DNA from: Megascapheus bottae
Taxonomy: Eukaryota; Chordata; Mammalia; Rodentia; Geomyidae
DNA length: 64,000 nucleotides
Assembly: GCA_024803745.1 (NCBI GenBank)
Contig: JANJXV010000013.1
Coordinates: forward strand, 29,430,001 to 29,494,000
Direction: 5' to 3'
A program made the position numbers and the translations under genes. Positions 60,511-64,000 of this stretch are shown here, one piece after another. Under the pieces are notes generated by a model that made no database searches, was not told the DNA's origin, and was given only the letters and a program-made list of their open reading frames with translations. The stretch's first letter is position 1, and each line of letters starts with the position of its first letter.

Positions 60511-61597
60511 AAAACAGAAGAAAGAAAAGAGTTGTATGCTCATATGATGGGCACTAGATAGTCCAGGCAAATCTTCCCTAAAATAAGGTACTTTGTAAAA
60601 TATAATAATGGTGGCATGTGTTATAATAGTCTCACAAAATTCTCAGATTTCAGGGACTATGATAGGATATTGTGTTTTATAGTACAATTACATATTTTCT
60701 AATTGATGAATTAAATTATATGTGTAATACAATATGACATATTTAATATGTGCATACATTACAAAATAGTTTTAATCAAGCTAATGATTCTTATTTATCA
60801 CTATATACTTATTGGTGTTGAGAATACATAACATTAACTTTCATTCTTTTCAGGTATAAAACATACCATGATGTAAGATTTGACTAAAATTTTGCTTGTA
60901 AGACATCATTCTAGGATTATACACTTTTTTTTACTTATTACATCAAGATTAATGAGCAACAGCAATTTCAAAACCATTTAACCTTAAGTTGCTTTAGCTA
61001 GGTACCTTTATATAGCTATTTATATTTCTATATGAACAACTACAATGTAATAATATAAAATCATGAAGTCTAGAAGCATATATTACTGCCTATATAATAC
61101 ATTCATGTAAGGAATCTATTAGAGGTAATTTAAATTATATTTGCTTAAAATAGATACCAGAAATAACATTGTATTATGAAACTTTTGAAATAATGAATTC
61201 ATTTGGATTTTCTGAGCATTTTGGATCCAAGCAACTAGAATCTCAGAAAGGTGAATTTCTCTGCATTTGGATTAGAAACGTCCTTTTGATATTCCCAGAA
61301 TCAACTCAAACTAGAAGATTTCATCATAAATATAATACAATAAAAAGATACTTGATTTTGGGAGCTGCAAGAAGTGACTGATGCAGCTAGCAGTTCCCAA
61401 GAGACGAATTTTAGTATGAAGTTAAGGCTTTTTCTAAAGAGACTGTATGATAATATAAGTGCTTCACTCAATTTAGAGTAAAAGGCATTTGAATGAGTCA
61501 GAATCATTTCTTCTTAGATTAAAAATGGTAAAAATGTACTATTCTGGCCATACGATTTCAGACTGCAGTTAAATTACTTTGATTAGAAAATGAATTC
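60511..61597. other. AT-rich noncoding DNA
   Basis: No gene or repeat recognised. Confidence 0.4.
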
Positions 61598-61735
61598 CTT
61601 ATATATATATATATTCCATATAAAAACATATGTATGTTTATACGCATATATGTGAATACATATATAAATATAAAAATATATGTATCTAAATACATATATA
61701 TGTATACACACATACATATACATATACTAACCCAA
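61598..61735. repeat. AT-rich (TATA/CATA)n tract
   Basis: About 140 bases of alternating TA, TATG and CATA units. Confidence 0.85.
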
Positions 61736-62425
61736 TTTCCTGTGCCAAAAATTAAACATGATTCATTAGCAGGCCAAAACTTTCAAATTCACATAGAACT
61801 AGGTTGGCATTTCAGTTCTGTAATGTAGATCATTCTTTAGATCACTCTAAAGTGTATCAATGTTTTTCTCATCAAGCATAGTACATAGTACAGCAACATA
61901 CATATTTGATTAGATAAGCTTATTACCCTTATATTGGTGTAAATACTGGGAGCAAGAGAGTCTTGGTATAATAAGTGGTAAAATGGTTAGCTCAATGATA
62001 ATGACTTCACAGTTGGTCAATAGTTTTTTTGACTATCCATGGCTGGTAGTATTTCTTGTAAGGTGATCTCTCTTTATTCTAATGGCATTTAGTCCTCCAC
62101 CCAGTGTATTATAAGTAAATGTTTCTTCTTTCATTGTTTTGAATTCACCCAGAGTCTTTCATTTTCTACAATAGATGGGAGTAGTTAAGAAAATGTGACC
62201 CAGTTGCTAGGTAGTAGAAAATAAATTCTGGGAAAGATTTAGATGTGCATTTTATTCTTAATTTTTAAATCTGTTCCATTGTTTTCTTTTCCTTTACAGT
62301 TATATAAGTCAAGTAGCAAGCGCATTTATTCACATATATGACAGAAAGTATAGAAATAATGAAACACAGACAAAGTGGGGAAAAGCAGAAAAACCCACTA
62401 GAAGTAAAATAATAATAATAAAAAA
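61736..62425. other. AT-rich noncoding DNA
   Basis: No gene or repeat recognised; (AAT)n-like bases lie at 62407-62425. Confidence 0.4.
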
Positions 62426-62427
62426 AC

Positions 62428-63135
62428 TAGTAGAGATATTCTCCTTTTCTGAGGGCTTTCTATTTATCTTGCTAGCTCTCTCTGTTGCCATGCAGAAACA
62501 CTTCAGTTTAATGCAATCCCATTTCTCCAGTCCTTTGATTGTTGTAAGGAAATGGAAAATCTTTCCATGCTCCTGGATTGGAAGGATTAACATTGTGAAG
62601 ATGTCAATACTGCCCAAAGCTAGTAACAAATTCAATGCACTACCCAACACAATTCCAACAATATTCTTCAATGACATAGAAGAAACAATAAAAATTCATG
62701 TTTAATATCAAGACCCAAATAGCAAAAACAATTCTTAGCAGGAAGAACAGTGATGAAAGAATATCAATACTAAACATCAAACTCTATACCAAACCATACC
62801 AATTAAAATAGCTTGGTATTTGCACAAGAATAAGCTTGAGGACCAATGGAATCGAAAATAATATCTGGAAAGGAACCTACAGACCTGTAGCCAACTAATC
62901 TTTGATAAGGGTGCCAAAAACATAGCATAGAAGAAAGACAGCCTCTTCAACAAATGGTGCAGGCAGAGTTGGTCCTTATATATGGCTCCGCACCAGAATT
63001 AATTCCAAATGCATCAAAGACCTCAATATAAAAACAGATTCCCTGAAAATATTACTGAAAGGTATATTGGAAATGAAAGGGCTGCTTGGAATGTTTGAAA
63101 CTTCTTAAGTAAAGATCCAGAATCACAACTAAACA
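62428..63135 (-). mobile_element. LINE-1 sense/antisense mosaic (5'-inverted copy)
   Basis: 62428-62545 is antisense ORF2 ('cagtttaatgcaatcccatt' region) and 62546-63135 is sense ORF2 ('attggaaggattaacattgt' to 'ccagaatcacaact'). In ORF2 order the sense part ends where the antisense part begins (after 'agaatcacaac'), the arrangement expected from twin priming with the antisense part truncated at its 3' side. The usual 3' untranslated region is missing at 62428. It is more diverged than the copies at 17 and 54 kb. Confidence 0.78.
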
Positions 63136-63151
63136 AAAAAGACTATTTTCT

Positions 63152-63235
63152 AACAAGAGAGGGGGTATCAATATATGAGAAGTAATGCACTATTACCTAA
63201 CAAATGTAACTGTAACCCCTCTATACTTTATCCCA
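63152..63235 (+). mobile_element. Very short LINE-1 3'-end fragment, sense
   Basis: 'gagggggtatcaatatatga', 'gaagtaatgcac' and 'gtaacccctctatac' are the last 80 or so bases of the LINE-1 3' untranslated region. A 10-bp direct repeat actattttct lies at 63142-63151 and 63236-63245, suggesting that this is a separate insertion from the mosaic on its left. There is no A-rich tail before the right repeat, which weakens the case. Confidence 0.7.
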
Positions 63236-63334
63236 ACTATTTTCTTTCTCTTTTTCTTTTTTAATAGTGCATATTATGATCTGATAGGGATTTCAGTAAA
63301 CTTCAACTTGTACCGGTTCTGGAAATCATTTGGC

Positions 63335-63432
63335 AAATTCTGTCATACATAGAGTTGATTCCCCAGACTGAACTTCTATTTCTCTCTCCCCATATGAGTC
63401 ACTTAACCTCTTTATCCTTTAAAGGTAGGAAT
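63335..63432 (+). mobile_element. Possible MIR fragment, sense
   Basis: 'gagtcacttaacctctttat' followed by 'aggtaggaataaatg' resembles the central MIR region. Confidence 0.4.
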
Positions 63433-64000
63433 AAATGTTTTTTTTTGGCTTGTCTCTTATTGAGATAATGTCTTCAGTACAATGTGAATGTCTCCTTAAA
63501 ACAGTAGCAAATGTTTTCAAAATAACTTTATGTATATTTTGACCCAAAAACTTTACAAAGATTCAGATAAAGTGCAATCACATCCTTGTCTGAAGAAGAA
63601 ATGCTAATACACCATGAATATATAAGAGTTTAAGCAGTGAAGCTTGCCTGCTGTGAATAAATGCTTTTGAATAATTATTGTGTTAGCAGTCATTTTGCAG
63701 TCATAGACATATCTAAAGAAATCATACAAAAGTGTCAAATGTAGAAATGTAGGATTCTGACTCATAGGAAAGCAACTTTCTTCCATATTTTCTTGATGTG
63801 GCAGTAGCATTTACCAAACTGAAAAGATTATAAATCTGTGAGTCTTCTAGTGCTTTTCTCTTGACACATACAGTCTTCCTCTACATGCACTCCTGGATCT
63901 GATAGACTTACATTCAACTTCCCATAATCTATCAGTATTGCCATACTCTGATTATTGTAGTATTCTCTTTCTTGGTACCTGATAGGCTGTTGTATTTTTC
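63433..64000. other. AT-rich noncoding DNA
   Basis: No gene or repeat recognised. Confidence 0.4.

Overview
The window reads as mammalian nuclear DNA from a gene-poor, AT-rich region. No protein-coding gene, tRNA, rRNA or CRISPR array can be supported. All the longer open frames come from transposable elements, simple repeats or chance. The composite SINEs (a B1-like head joined to an ID-like tail, and shorter ID-like forms with the phrases 'gcctagtggtagagtgcttg' and 'gggcttgaactcagggcc') together with one abundant young LINE-1 family suggest a rodent, most likely Geomyoidea/Heteromyidae (kangaroo rat or pocket mouse). That assignment rests on remembered repeat texture, not on a search.

Layout: 1-5.9 kb is mostly unique AT-rich DNA with (TG)n and (CA)n tracts. 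From 5.9 to 18.4 kb there are several 5'-truncated LINE-1s, mainly antisense, with SINEs between them; a LINE-1 with a 5' inversion lies at 16.9-18.3 kb. From 21.1 to 23.4 kb lie a long antisense LINE-1, a degraded MER5A-like DNA transposon and a MaLR-like LTR. A sense LINE-1 with a 12-bp target-site duplication is at 27.5-28.6 kb. From 29.9 to 35.1 kb there are SINEs, LINE-1 3' ends and a CpG-bearing block that may be an antisense LINE-1 5' region. From 39.8 to 44.5 kb is a SINE cluster and an unrecognised protein-like stretch at about 42.6-43.1 kb.

From 44.6 to 54.99 kb is the densest repeat region. Two LTRs sit inside an old antisense LINE-1: a solo LTR of 551 bp with CATTTA duplications, and a 369-bp LTR-like block with GAGTAT duplications. 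These are followed by a sense LINE-1, an older antisense LINE-1, a young antisense LINE-1, an ancient sense LINE-1, SINEs, a MIR and a second 5'-inverted LINE-1. From 57 kb to the end come a (TTTC)n microsatellite, sparse SINE and MIR relics, a LINE-1 3' end joined to a CCCTAA-rich segment at about 59.86-60.06 kb, and a third sense/antisense LINE-1 mosaic at 62.4-63.2 kb.

There is no gene network to describe. The content is a record of retrotransposition: target-site duplications, twin-priming inversions, nested insertions and LTR recombination. No new biological system was found. The most unusual items are the three inverted LINE-1s, the nested LTR locus and the CCCTAA-rich block.
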